Positions 1 to 10,313 of a DNA stretch of 64,000 nucleotides are shown here, one piece after another (within the stretch, counting starts at the first letter, position 1; each line of letters begins with the position of its first letter). The notes under the pieces are model-generated. The model did no database searches. It was not told the origin of the DNA and was given only the letters and a program-made list of their open reading frames with translations. The translations under genes were made by a program, and so were the position numbers. This DNA comes from Hofstenia miamia (lineage: Eukaryota > Xenacoelomorpha > Acoela), in NCBI GenBank assembly GCA_004352715.1, contig SCFE01000036.1:889914-953913 (forward strand). The letters are read 5' to 3'.

Positions 1-3000
1 GCTCCCCATGCACAAGAGTGTCTGCTTTTCTGATTAGTGACTCCGCCTCAGAATCTTCCCATGTTATCGTCATGTACTCAGATTGCTTCAACATTTTCAG
101 TACTGCTTCTCGTTTGGTGGTGACAATATTCGCATATTTTAGGAATCGAGTCTCTCTGATGTTTTCCGCTATAGGTGTCATCTCCCATAATTCGTTCATT
201 TTCCATGAAAAGATTTTGAAGTATTCTTTGTACAAGCGAATGCCTTTTATTGCTATTAAGAGTGTCATTTGTGCATTAGCTTTACATGTGTGAGCTAAGT
301 CTGCTGTCATTTGTGTGTTCAGATAAAAGAAAGTGAAGACCTTTCATAAGCTGTGGGTGTTTGCTACATCTTTATAGAAGAAGCTGATGTTATCCAATAC
401 TTCTTGCTCTGATATCTCGCCAGGATCATTCTTTCCAATGCGCATCATAGTGACGATCTCCACTCTTTTCGTCACATCATAGTAACAATACTTTTGTTCC
501 CACATATTGGTGCACACAATGTCATTAACTCCTGAAAACAACATGACTGCCCGCGGCTGGCGTTTTTCTATTTCATCTCTTAATTCTTGGAGTTGGATGT
601 GAATTGCTCTTCCCCTTGTGCATAGCTGATCTGGGGTGATGGTTCCTTCATTATAAATGCGTTCTTTGTTGTCATTATCTAGCAATATCTTTTTCGTTCT
701 CTTGTAGTCCTCTCATTCTGTCATCCCTATAGCTTTACATTGCGAGTTCACGTATGATTTGTATTCGTGTAGAAATGTTTTGCTGGTTTTACCTCTTTTG
801 GGAGTCTCCATCTTGGCAGTACCATAGGTATTGCAATTGGGCGGCATACATAGTAAGATCTTTGTATCAACGAGTCTCTCAATTTCATCATAGGTGCCCG
901 TTGTGTTAGATGCCTTTGCTAAACCAATGGTGGTGGGGTAGTTCATTTTTGCTTCTGGGATAGTCTGATGGTTCGACAATGTGGTAACACCTCACCCGCG
1001 AATTACTAAGCACTCATTATCAGTAATCAGACACGGCATAATAAGCTAGGTGGAGGATGTTACATGGTTGAATGGCTTCAACAGTTCTTCTAGCTCTGTG
1101 CACGTGAATGCTTCAGTGAACATTAGCTTCATCATTGCGACCGTTTGTTGTTCCCTTATCCTCTGGTAGTTCCTTTCTGCTATCTCCTTCTTTTCCTTTG
1201 TTACTTTTATTTCTACCAGGAATCATTCATAGTTGGTGTCGATCCATTCGATCGTGCTATCTTGGCTTGTGTCTCCCCAATTTTCAATATTTATTCTATC
1301 GATCACTGTTTGTGTCTTTGGGGATAGTAATAGTTGCGATGAAGTTAGTAGTTGTTCCTCCTTCATGATTTCCTGTTGTGATTTTGTCACCATTTCGCAT
1401 ATTTCTACCAGTGTCGTTATTCCACTTTTCTTTAGCATTTTGGCTCTTTTGATTATTTTCGTGAATGTGCATTGCGGGCTGTTTCTGGCATGACGTTTCA
1501 TGTTTTCATCTATCACTTGTTGCACGTTCTTCTGTTTCACTAGTTGTATTATATCCTTTGTGTCAATTAATCTGCGTTTGATTATCTTCTTCGTAGTTAT
1601 CCACAGTTGGTTCTGCAGTTGTTTTAATTGTGTTTCTGATGTTGCACCCCACATGTACTTTCACATGGGTTCCTCAAATATCTGTAGCTCACTCGGGCAT
1701 ATCCCTGTGATGTTGGCCAGGTCTACTATCGACATTCTTCCTATTGGGTGATGCTTCATTATCAGCCTACTTATTAGTTTCTCCATTGTCTGCATTGGTT
1801 TCTCGTTTTTGTTCGGGGATTCGATTTTTTCGACGTGTCCTTTCAGTATCCAGTTTTTTGTCTGCGTATTCATCGGTGATAACGCGATCTCGAACTTTTT
1901 TGCCTTTGTGAGTTTTATTCTTTGGCTCCTTGTTATGGGTAGTCTGAGATCTTTGTCTTCTGTGAGCAATATCGCTAAAAGCCACGCATATGTCCTGTAT
2001 CTGATTTCTGGCACATTCTTCTCCTCCAATATAAGTTTACAAAAATCCTTTTTTGTTTTCAGCTTGTATGCTCGATTGATCTCTGCCAGTGCCATCTCCA
2101 CTGTTTTGTGGTATTTGCGTGCTGGTGCCTCTATTCTGATTTCTGGCCCCGATTCGTCTATCTTTTTCTGCAACTTCATGTTCGCCCAGACGTTCTGAAT
2201 TTCTTTTAAATGCTCTTGGCGTTGCGTCATACTGCACTTGATAAATTGTGTCATGGCTTTTTCTAATCCTTCATTTCCTTGTAACATTTCTACTGTTTTC
2301 GTTTGTTGGAACAGATCTATTGCTATGCTATGGTCTATCATGATTCCCTATATCTGCGCCCAATAATCAATTTGTAAGTTGAAACGAATCAGCTCGGAGA
2401 TTGTGAATTCTTTCTTCTCCCATGGGAAGAAGTTTTCTGTTTGTAATACCATATCTTTTAGGTATCTTGGCAGTTCCTCCAGGTTTTCTCTCATTACTAT
2501 CATGACTATTCTTGTCTGTTGTACTCTTGCCATTTGTACTGTTTGATCAATCTGTTTCTGTAAGTTCTTGTTGTATTCTTTTTCTCTTAACACATGTATG
2601 ATTGTTAAGTTTTCTTCGTCTAGGTTTATCTCCGGAATCTTTGCTATCTGTTCCTTGTATGCCATGAGTGCTTGTGCCGTTTCCAATGTGAAATCTTCGT
2701 CGAATGTCATGTGGATCGTGCTTCTCATGTATGGCCTATCGATTGTTTCATTTAGTTCTTGTGGGTAGCTGATTAATATGTTAACTTTTGGCCGATTGTC
2801 TGCATCTAATAGAATTGGCAGGATGCTTCCTTCCATTTTGGAAGTTTTCTTGATTAACGTTTTTGTTTCTGGAGACAATTTCTCAAACACATTGTGCCGC
2901 ATTTTTGTGGTTGCCGTGAAATAGGGGTGCAACGTTTCCCCGTCGATTTTAGACATTTGCTTTTCTCTTTCTCTAGATCTTACTGTACACTCTGATGTTG

Positions 3001-3385
3001 TTTCTGAGGAGGCGTCTAGTTGCCTCATCTGTAAAGGTAGTCTGCTGGTGCTCAGTTCACTGTCCATAGGCTGTGAACTTGTGCCACTGGTGTCAACTGA
3101 TTTGCCCTTGAATCGGCTATCAGTTACGACCAAAGGTACTTGACCAGCTGTGGTTCTGGTGGAGGTACCTTCAGCCTTGAATCGCTTCCGGATCTCCATG
3201 GTTCTTCCACCACTCACACTTTCCCCTGGAACTCCAGTTGTTTCACCGCCCTCGAATCGGCGAAGTGATCCCCCTGAAGGAAAGTTAAGCTGTGAAGAGG
3301 CTGATTGTCCGTTCGTATCTCTGCCCTTGAATAGGCCTTGAGTACTACTAGGACGCCTCCTGACTCTGCGTTGTTTGTTGACCAT
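1..3385 (-). pseudogene. Very large ORF of an unassigned mobile or viral-like element, copy 1
   Basis: I do not recognise this protein. From the ATG at 3385 the same frame runs to the left edge of the window (about 1,128 codons) with no frameshift. It is broken only by TAG at 2348, TGA at 1661, TGA at 1223, TAG at 1046, TGA at 992, TGA at 713 and TGA at 344. In copy 3 the first stop position is a Tyr codon (WAQIYGI), and in the old copy at 18.1 kb the second is Arg (CRKYMWGAT), so both stops are mutations. The first ~95 residues are low-complexity repeats. The rest is charged and helix-rich, with landmarks LHPYF, LSPETK, KYMWGAT, FTEA, MNYPTTIGLAK and MTLLIA. I see no reverse transcriptase, integrase, zinc knuckle or transposase motif. 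A gag-like or structural polyprotein is possible but unproven. Confidence 0.6.
963..1064 (-). repeat. 5' end fragment of the TGTAACATCC LTR family inside copy 1
   Basis: On the minus strand, the first ~100 bases resemble the LTR starts at 13852 and 28860: identical for the first 17 bases, then roughly 70% similar, including the block ending ACCATCAGAC. The piece lies between coding segments of copy 1 without disturbing the frame, but it brings two in-frame stops (1046, 992). The rest of the ~1.1 kb LTR is absent. Confidence 0.55.
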
Positions 3386-3417
3386 CTTGTTGTTCTCGTC
3401 CCTTCTGCCCTTGAATC
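3100..3417 (-). repeat. Degenerate 75-bp (25-residue) tandem repeat at the N-terminus of the large ORF
   Basis: The core GATTCAAGG (CCTTGAATC on the plus strand) or close variants occur near 3105, 3175, 3250, 3324 and 3408. In the large ORF it reads (R/L)F(K/E)(G/A), with the Phe at residues 19, 44, 69 and 92, spaced 25, 25 and 23 residues. The fifth copy lies in the overlap with the upstream ORF. Copy 3 carries the same core at similar spacing between about 7210 and 7525. Confidence 0.6.
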
Positions 3418-3776
3418 AACATCTGGTTTGAGAACTCCTGTGCACCTGCCTCCTCGTGTTCATGGTCAGGATTCCTTTGGTTGGTTGATTTCGCTTCACT
3501 CGCTTCCTGAGTGGCTGATGCATCCTTCTCTAATTTCCTAAATGCAGTTATTATATCTATATCCCATATTTCAGGGTTATATATAGTTTTATCTCTTGCA
3601 GCTCTCTGCGGTTGCACTCTCCTTTCCAATTGTTCATGTCCAATATCCGCTGTGAATTCCTCCTCAAATTCCTCCTCCGGCAGACTATCTAAATCACACA
3701 TATCATACATAACCTCTTTGCCATTAATTCGGCTTAACTTAAATTCGGCACTTCTGTCTATCTTCATTTCTTCAAT
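3348..3776 (-). CDS. Acidic ORF upstream of and overlapping the large ORF, copy 1 (partial)
   Basis: The frame is open from the assembly gap at 3776 to a stop at 3348. It encodes an acidic stretch (LPEEEFEEEF), then a basic stretch (QLERRVQPQR), the landmark YNPE.WDID, and a polar tail rich in Gln, Glu and Ser. It overlaps the start of the large ORF, which uses a different frame. The same overlap occurs in copy 3 at about 7.2 kb, so it belongs to the element. The composition suggests a disordered linker or phosphoprotein-like protein, but I cannot assign a function. The start is lost in the gap. Confidence 0.5.
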   Translation of the reverse strand: MEEMKIDRSAEFKLSRINGKEVMYDMCDLDSLPEEEFEEEFTADIGHEQLERRVQPQRAARDKTIYNPEIWDIDIITAFRKLEKDASATQEASEAKSTNQRNPDHEHEEAGAQEFSNQMLIQGQKGREQQDGQQTTQSQEAS

Positions 3777-4776
3777 NNNNNNNNNNNNNNNNNNNNNNNN
3801 NNNNNNNNNNNNNNNNNNNNNNNNNNNNNNNNNNNNNNNNNNNNNNNNNNNNNNNNNNNNNNNNNNNNNNNNNNNNNNNNNNNNNNNNNNNNNNNNNNNN
3901 NNNNNNNNNNNNNNNNNNNNNNNNNNNNNNNNNNNNNNNNNNNNNNNNNNNNNNNNNNNNNNNNNNNNNNNNNNNNNNNNNNNNNNNNNNNNNNNNNNNN
4001 NNNNNNNNNNNNNNNNNNNNNNNNNNNNNNNNNNNNNNNNNNNNNNNNNNNNNNNNNNNNNNNNNNNNNNNNNNNNNNNNNNNNNNNNNNNNNNNNNNNN
4101 NNNNNNNNNNNNNNNNNNNNNNNNNNNNNNNNNNNNNNNNNNNNNNNNNNNNNNNNNNNNNNNNNNNNNNNNNNNNNNNNNNNNNNNNNNNNNNNNNNNN
4201 NNNNNNNNNNNNNNNNNNNNNNNNNNNNNNNNNNNNNNNNNNNNNNNNNNNNNNNNNNNNNNNNNNNNNNNNNNNNNNNNNNNNNNNNNNNNNNNNNNNN
4301 NNNNNNNNNNNNNNNNNNNNNNNNNNNNNNNNNNNNNNNNNNNNNNNNNNNNNNNNNNNNNNNNNNNNNNNNNNNNNNNNNNNNNNNNNNNNNNNNNNNN
4401 NNNNNNNNNNNNNNNNNNNNNNNNNNNNNNNNNNNNNNNNNNNNNNNNNNNNNNNNNNNNNNNNNNNNNNNNNNNNNNNNNNNNNNNNNNNNNNNNNNNN
4501 NNNNNNNNNNNNNNNNNNNNNNNNNNNNNNNNNNNNNNNNNNNNNNNNNNNNNNNNNNNNNNNNNNNNNNNNNNNNNNNNNNNNNNNNNNNNNNNNNNNN
4601 NNNNNNNNNNNNNNNNNNNNNNNNNNNNNNNNNNNNNNNNNNNNNNNNNNNNNNNNNNNNNNNNNNNNNNNNNNNNNNNNNNNNNNNNNNNNNNNNNNNN
4701 NNNNNNNNNNNNNNNNNNNNNNNNNNNNNNNNNNNNNNNNNNNNNNNNNNNNNNNNNNNNNNNNNNNNNNNNNNNN
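3777..4776. other. Assembly gap, 1000 N
   Basis: Runs of N only. It follows the same point of the element (just upstream of the acidic ORF landmark KID) as the gap at 5844, so unresolved repeat sequence probably lies there. Confidence 0.95.
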
Positions 4777-5843
4777 TTTTGATCAATCTGTTTTTGTAGA
4801 TGCTTGGTGTATTCTTTTTCTCTTAACATGTGTATGATTGTTAAGTTTTCTTCATCTAGATTTATCTCCGGAATCTTGACTATCTGTTCTTTGTATGCCA
4901 TAAGTGCTTGCGCTGTTTCCAATGTGCTCCCTTCCATTTTGGCGGTTTTCCTTATCAATGTTTTAGTTTCTGGAGATAGTTTCTTGAATGCATTATGCCG
5001 CATTTTTGTGGTTGCCATGAAATAAGGGTGCAACATTTCCCCATCTATTTTAGACATTCACTTCTCTCTTTCTCTAGATCTTACTGTACGCTCTGATGTT
5101 GTTTCTGAGGAGGCGTCTATTTGCCTCATCCATAAAGGTAATCTGCTGGTGCTCGGTTCGCAGTCCATAACTGTGAACTTGTGCCACTGGTGTCAACTGA
5201 TTTGCCCTTGAATCAGCTATCAGTTATGACCAACAGTACTTGACTTGAATCGCTTCCGGATCTCCACGGTTCTTCCACCACTCACACCTTCCCCTGGAGC
5301 TCTGGTTGTTTCACTGCCCTTGAATCAGCGAAGTGATCCCCCGGAAGGAAAGTTAAGCTGCGAAGAGGCCGATTGTCCATTTGTATCTCTGCCCTTGAAT
5401 TGGCCTTGAGTACTACTAGGACGCCTCTTTACTCTGCGTCATTTATTGACCATCTTGTCATTCTCGTCCCTTCTGCCCTTGAATCAACATCCGGTTTGAG
5501 AACTCCTGCGCACTCACCTCCTCGTGTTCATGGTCGGGACTCCATTGGTTGGTTGATTTCACCTCACTTGTTTCCTTATTGGTTGATGCATCCTTCTCTA
5601 ATTTCCTAAATGCAGTTATTAAATCTATATCCCATGTTTCAGGGTTATATATAGTTTTATTTTTTGCAGCCTTCTGTGGTTGCACTCTCCTTTCCAATTG
5701 TTCATTTCCAATATCCACTGTGAATTCCTCCTCGAATTCCTCCTCTGGCAGACTATCTAAATCACACATATCATACATAACCTCTTTGCAATTAATTCGG
5801 CTTACTTTAAATTCAGCACTTCTGTCTATCTTTGTTTCTTCAA
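4777..5843 (-). pseudogene. Unassigned element, copy 2 (internally deleted)
   Basis: Minus-strand copy. Positions 5843-5458 hold the acidic ORF, about 450-380 holds the repeat-rich N-terminal region with broken frames, and 5057-4777 holds the LHPYF...LSPETK segment of the large ORF. Compared with copies 1 and 3, the large ORF has lost several dozen codons: the block between KMEGS and TLETAQALM is missing without a frame change. Both ends run into or near gaps. Together with copy 3 it forms a head-to-head inverted repeat. Confidence 0.6.
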
Positions 5844-6843
5844 NNNNNNNNNNNNNNNNNNNNNNNNNNNNNNNNNNNNNNNNNNNNNNNNNNNNNNNNN
5901 NNNNNNNNNNNNNNNNNNNNNNNNNNNNNNNNNNNNNNNNNNNNNNNNNNNNNNNNNNNNNNNNNNNNNNNNNNNNNNNNNNNNNNNNNNNNNNNNNNNN
6001 NNNNNNNNNNNNNNNNNNNNNNNNNNNNNNNNNNNNNNNNNNNNNNNNNNNNNNNNNNNNNNNNNNNNNNNNNNNNNNNNNNNNNNNNNNNNNNNNNNNN
6101 NNNNNNNNNNNNNNNNNNNNNNNNNNNNNNNNNNNNNNNNNNNNNNNNNNNNNNNNNNNNNNNNNNNNNNNNNNNNNNNNNNNNNNNNNNNNNNNNNNNN
6201 NNNNNNNNNNNNNNNNNNNNNNNNNNNNNNNNNNNNNNNNNNNNNNNNNNNNNNNNNNNNNNNNNNNNNNNNNNNNNNNNNNNNNNNNNNNNNNNNNNNN
6301 NNNNNNNNNNNNNNNNNNNNNNNNNNNNNNNNNNNNNNNNNNNNNNNNNNNNNNNNNNNNNNNNNNNNNNNNNNNNNNNNNNNNNNNNNNNNNNNNNNNN
6401 NNNNNNNNNNNNNNNNNNNNNNNNNNNNNNNNNNNNNNNNNNNNNNNNNNNNNNNNNNNNNNNNNNNNNNNNNNNNNNNNNNNNNNNNNNNNNNNNNNNN
6501 NNNNNNNNNNNNNNNNNNNNNNNNNNNNNNNNNNNNNNNNNNNNNNNNNNNNNNNNNNNNNNNNNNNNNNNNNNNNNNNNNNNNNNNNNNNNNNNNNNNN
6601 NNNNNNNNNNNNNNNNNNNNNNNNNNNNNNNNNNNNNNNNNNNNNNNNNNNNNNNNNNNNNNNNNNNNNNNNNNNNNNNNNNNNNNNNNNNNNNNNNNNN
6701 NNNNNNNNNNNNNNNNNNNNNNNNNNNNNNNNNNNNNNNNNNNNNNNNNNNNNNNNNNNNNNNNNNNNNNNNNNNNNNNNNNNNNNNNNNNNNNNNNNNN
6801 NNNNNNNNNNNNNNNNNNNNNNNNNNNNNNNNNNNNNNNNNNN
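5844..6843. other. Assembly gap, 1000 N, at the centre of an inverted repeat
   Basis: N only. The flanking sequences are the same part of the unassigned element in opposite orientation (copy 2 on the left, copy 3 on the right), so the gap covers the 5' ends of both copies. Confidence 0.95.
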
Positions 6844-8251
6844 GCAGACATTGAAGAAACGAAGATAGACGGAAGTGCCAAATTTAAGTTAAGCCGAATT
6901 AACGGCAAAGAGGTTATGTACGATATGTGTGATTTAGATAGTCTGCCAGAGGAGGAATTCGAGGAGGAATTCACAGCAGATATTGGAAACAAACAATTGG
7001 AAAGGAGAGTGCAACCGCAGAGGGCTGCAAGAAATAAAACTATATATAACCCTGAAACATGGGATATAGATTTAATAACTGCATTTAGGAAATTAGAGAA
7101 GGATGCATCAACCACTAAGGAAACAAGTGAGGCGAAATCAACCAACCAATTAAATCCCGACCATGAACACGAGAAGGAGAGTGCGCAGGAGTTCTCAAAA
7201 AGGATGTTGATTCAAGGGCAGAAGGGATGAGAATGACGAGATGGTCAATAAACGACGCAGAGTAAAGAGGCGTCCTAGTAGTACTCAAGGCCAATTCAAG
7301 GGAAGAGATACAAACGGACAATCAGCCTCTTCACAGCTTAACTTTCCTTCTGGGGGATCACTTCACTGATTCAAGGGTGGTGAAACAACCGGAGTTCCAG
7401 GGGAAGGTGTGAGTGGTGGAAGAACCGTGGAGATCTGGAATCGATTCAAGGCTGAACGTATGGAGATCCGGAAGCGATTCAAGTCAAGTACTGTTGGTCA
7501 TAACTGATAGCTGATTCAAGGGCAAATCAGTTGACACCAGTGGCACAAGTTCACAGTTATGGACTGCGAACCGAGCACCAGCAGATTACCTTTATGGATG
7601 AGGCAAATAGACGCTTCCTCAGAGACAACATCAGAGCGTACAGTAAGATCTAGAGAAAGAGAGAAATGGATGTCAAAAATCGACGGGGAAACATTGCACC
7701 CTTATTTCATGGCAACCACAAAAATGCGGCATAATGCGTTTGAGAAACTATCTCCAGAAACTAAAACATTGATAAGGAAAACCGCCAAAATGGAAGGGAG
7801 CAATCTGTCAATCCTACTAGACGCGGACAATCAGCCCAAAGTTAACGTATTAATAAGCTATCCTCAGGAGTTAAACAAAACAATCGATAGGCCATACATG
7901 AGAAGCACGATCCACATGACATTCAACAAAGATTTCACATTGGAAACGGTGCAAGCACTTATGGCATACAAAGAACAGATAGCTAAGATCCCAGAGATAA
8001 ATCTAGATGAAGAAAACTTAACAATCATACATTAAGAGAAAGAGAAAACAGTACGAATGGCAAGAGTACAACAGATAAGAATAGTCGTCATAGTAATGAG
8101 AGAGAATCTGGAGGACTTCCTGAGATATCTAAAAGATATGGTATTACAAACAGAAAATTTTTTCCCATGGGAGAAGAAAGAATTCACGATCTCCAAGATA
8201 ATTCGTTTTGACTTACAAATTGATTATTGGGCGCAGATATATGGAATCATG
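6844..8251 (+). pseudogene. Unassigned element, copy 3 (plus strand)
   Basis: The acidic ORF runs from the gap to a stop near 7228 and overlaps the next frame as in copy 1. The repeat-rich N-terminal region (7210-7525) carries in-frame stops. Positions 7559-8035 encode the LHPYF...LSPETK...DADNQPK segment, including the block that copy 2 lacks. A short deletion near 8035 shifts the frame; 8057-8251 continues with MARVQQIR and FFPWEKKEF and ends at WAQIYGIM, where copy 1 has TAG in place of the Tyr codon. Amino-acid similarity to copy 1 is very high, so these copies are young or were homogenised. Confidence 0.6.
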
Positions 8252-9251
8252 NNNNNNNNNNNNNNNNNNNNNNNNNNNNNNNNNNNNNNNNNNNNNNNNN
8301 NNNNNNNNNNNNNNNNNNNNNNNNNNNNNNNNNNNNNNNNNNNNNNNNNNNNNNNNNNNNNNNNNNNNNNNNNNNNNNNNNNNNNNNNNNNNNNNNNNNN
8401 NNNNNNNNNNNNNNNNNNNNNNNNNNNNNNNNNNNNNNNNNNNNNNNNNNNNNNNNNNNNNNNNNNNNNNNNNNNNNNNNNNNNNNNNNNNNNNNNNNNN
8501 NNNNNNNNNNNNNNNNNNNNNNNNNNNNNNNNNNNNNNNNNNNNNNNNNNNNNNNNNNNNNNNNNNNNNNNNNNNNNNNNNNNNNNNNNNNNNNNNNNNN
8601 NNNNNNNNNNNNNNNNNNNNNNNNNNNNNNNNNNNNNNNNNNNNNNNNNNNNNNNNNNNNNNNNNNNNNNNNNNNNNNNNNNNNNNNNNNNNNNNNNNNN
8701 NNNNNNNNNNNNNNNNNNNNNNNNNNNNNNNNNNNNNNNNNNNNNNNNNNNNNNNNNNNNNNNNNNNNNNNNNNNNNNNNNNNNNNNNNNNNNNNNNNNN
8801 NNNNNNNNNNNNNNNNNNNNNNNNNNNNNNNNNNNNNNNNNNNNNNNNNNNNNNNNNNNNNNNNNNNNNNNNNNNNNNNNNNNNNNNNNNNNNNNNNNNN
8901 NNNNNNNNNNNNNNNNNNNNNNNNNNNNNNNNNNNNNNNNNNNNNNNNNNNNNNNNNNNNNNNNNNNNNNNNNNNNNNNNNNNNNNNNNNNNNNNNNNNN
9001 NNNNNNNNNNNNNNNNNNNNNNNNNNNNNNNNNNNNNNNNNNNNNNNNNNNNNNNNNNNNNNNNNNNNNNNNNNNNNNNNNNNNNNNNNNNNNNNNNNNN
9101 NNNNNNNNNNNNNNNNNNNNNNNNNNNNNNNNNNNNNNNNNNNNNNNNNNNNNNNNNNNNNNNNNNNNNNNNNNNNNNNNNNNNNNNNNNNNNNNNNNNN
9201 NNNNNNNNNNNNNNNNNNNNNNNNNNNNNNNNNNNNNNNNNNNNNNNNNNN
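8252..9251. other. Assembly gap, 1000 N
   Basis: N only. It separates copy 3 of the unassigned element from the LTR fragment that begins at 9252. Confidence 0.95.
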
Positions 9252-9473
9252 GGAGATCAGCTTTGGGCAGATGCCCATTATCAGTCATTGGAGAAGATGC
9301 TGTATGGCTTTGTCACCTAAATAGTGAATAGTTAAATCTAGCTATGTTATGTTAACAGAAATACACAACAGCTAAACAATCTCTAGTTAGTAAATCCTGA
9401 CCTGCAAATATACAACAAATATTATAGAGTAACAAAGGACAAACAGTAATCATGCCTGGTAGAGGATGTTACA
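9252..9473 (-). repeat. LTR 5' fragment (TGTAACATCC family, minus strand)
   Basis: On the minus strand it starts TGTAACATCCTCTACCAGGC at 9473 and runs about 220 bases, through the family landmarks TTTAGGTGACAAAGC and GCTGATCTCC, to the gap. The same sequence occurs at 30815-31036. Confidence 0.7.
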
Positions 9474-10305
9474 ATAGTGCATGTTATCTAACTGAGTAAT
9501 TTAAGTCATCAGAATGCACCAAATCTCTGTAGTGATTGGATTAGTTAGTCCCCTTCCCACTGAACACATTAAGAATTAAAATAAAAGATTTAATTTACTC
9601 ATAATAAGCCTAGTTGGAAATTCTACAATATACTTTGTTAAGTAAATTTCTAAAAATTTGCTGAACAGTGTTTTTCAGATACCCTTTATAAATAGTGTCT
9701 ACTAAACTTCCATTGTTTTAAATACCTTTGATAATTCAAAGAACTGATACATTAATGTGCATTGTATGTTGTATATATTGGCATGGCAGGACTTTATGAT
9801 TGAAGAGGTTATCTAGTAGTGATTATATAAGCCACCAACAACAGGGCAAAGCTCTGTGAAAATTTTTTGAAAATATATGCAAAATAGACCTTAGAAATGC
9901 ATTTCACAGCATTGTTGAAAGCAAAATTGAATTAACAGATGGTATATTTACTTGCTAACTTTGCTTTTAAATTTGTTGTGAAAAGAATCCAATAATTCAC
10001 AATTACATATGTGTGTGCATAAATTCTTTATTGAGGAATTCCATTCTCCATTCATTAAATAATGATGAAAATCACAGGTACAGTTTAAACAAGATATTAA
10101 GTAACAAACACATTGTCCTACTTTATATGAAAGATAGGGTTATTAAATTAGTGCTGCAATTTCACTGATTTTTTTAAACAAGTTGTAAAATGTAATATTC
10201 TTAAAGGTTCTTGAGCAACTACAGCTACATTTTAATTTTTAAGCAATAATTTGTGAAATAAATTTTATAAATATTTAGTCTAAAACATTTATATTTTCTC
10301 AATTC
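9474..10305. other. AT-rich non-coding flank, duplicated at 31037-31868
   Basis: No convincing gene. The whole stretch is nearly identical to 31037-31868 (for example one difference in the GCAAAGCT.TGTG segment) and forms the left flank of the hAT element in both places. Confidence 0.7.
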
Positions 10306-10313
10306 CTTATCAG

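Noticed and set aside
18-293. 91-codon plus-strand ORF at the window start
   Set aside because: It is the reverse complement of copy 1 coding sequence, which is supported by copy 4 homology.
1-3385. Use of an alternative genetic code (TGA/TAG read as amino acids) in copy 1
   Set aside because: Stop positions correspond to sense codons of different amino acids in other copies (Tyr, Arg), and the RNF123-like gene in the same window uses no internal TGA or TAG.
3100-3417. CRISPR-like array
   Set aside because: Only a short degenerate core repeats within coding DNA of an animal element; there are no identical repeats with unique spacers.
3777-9251. Long open frames across the N runs
   Set aside because: They are artefacts of translating N.
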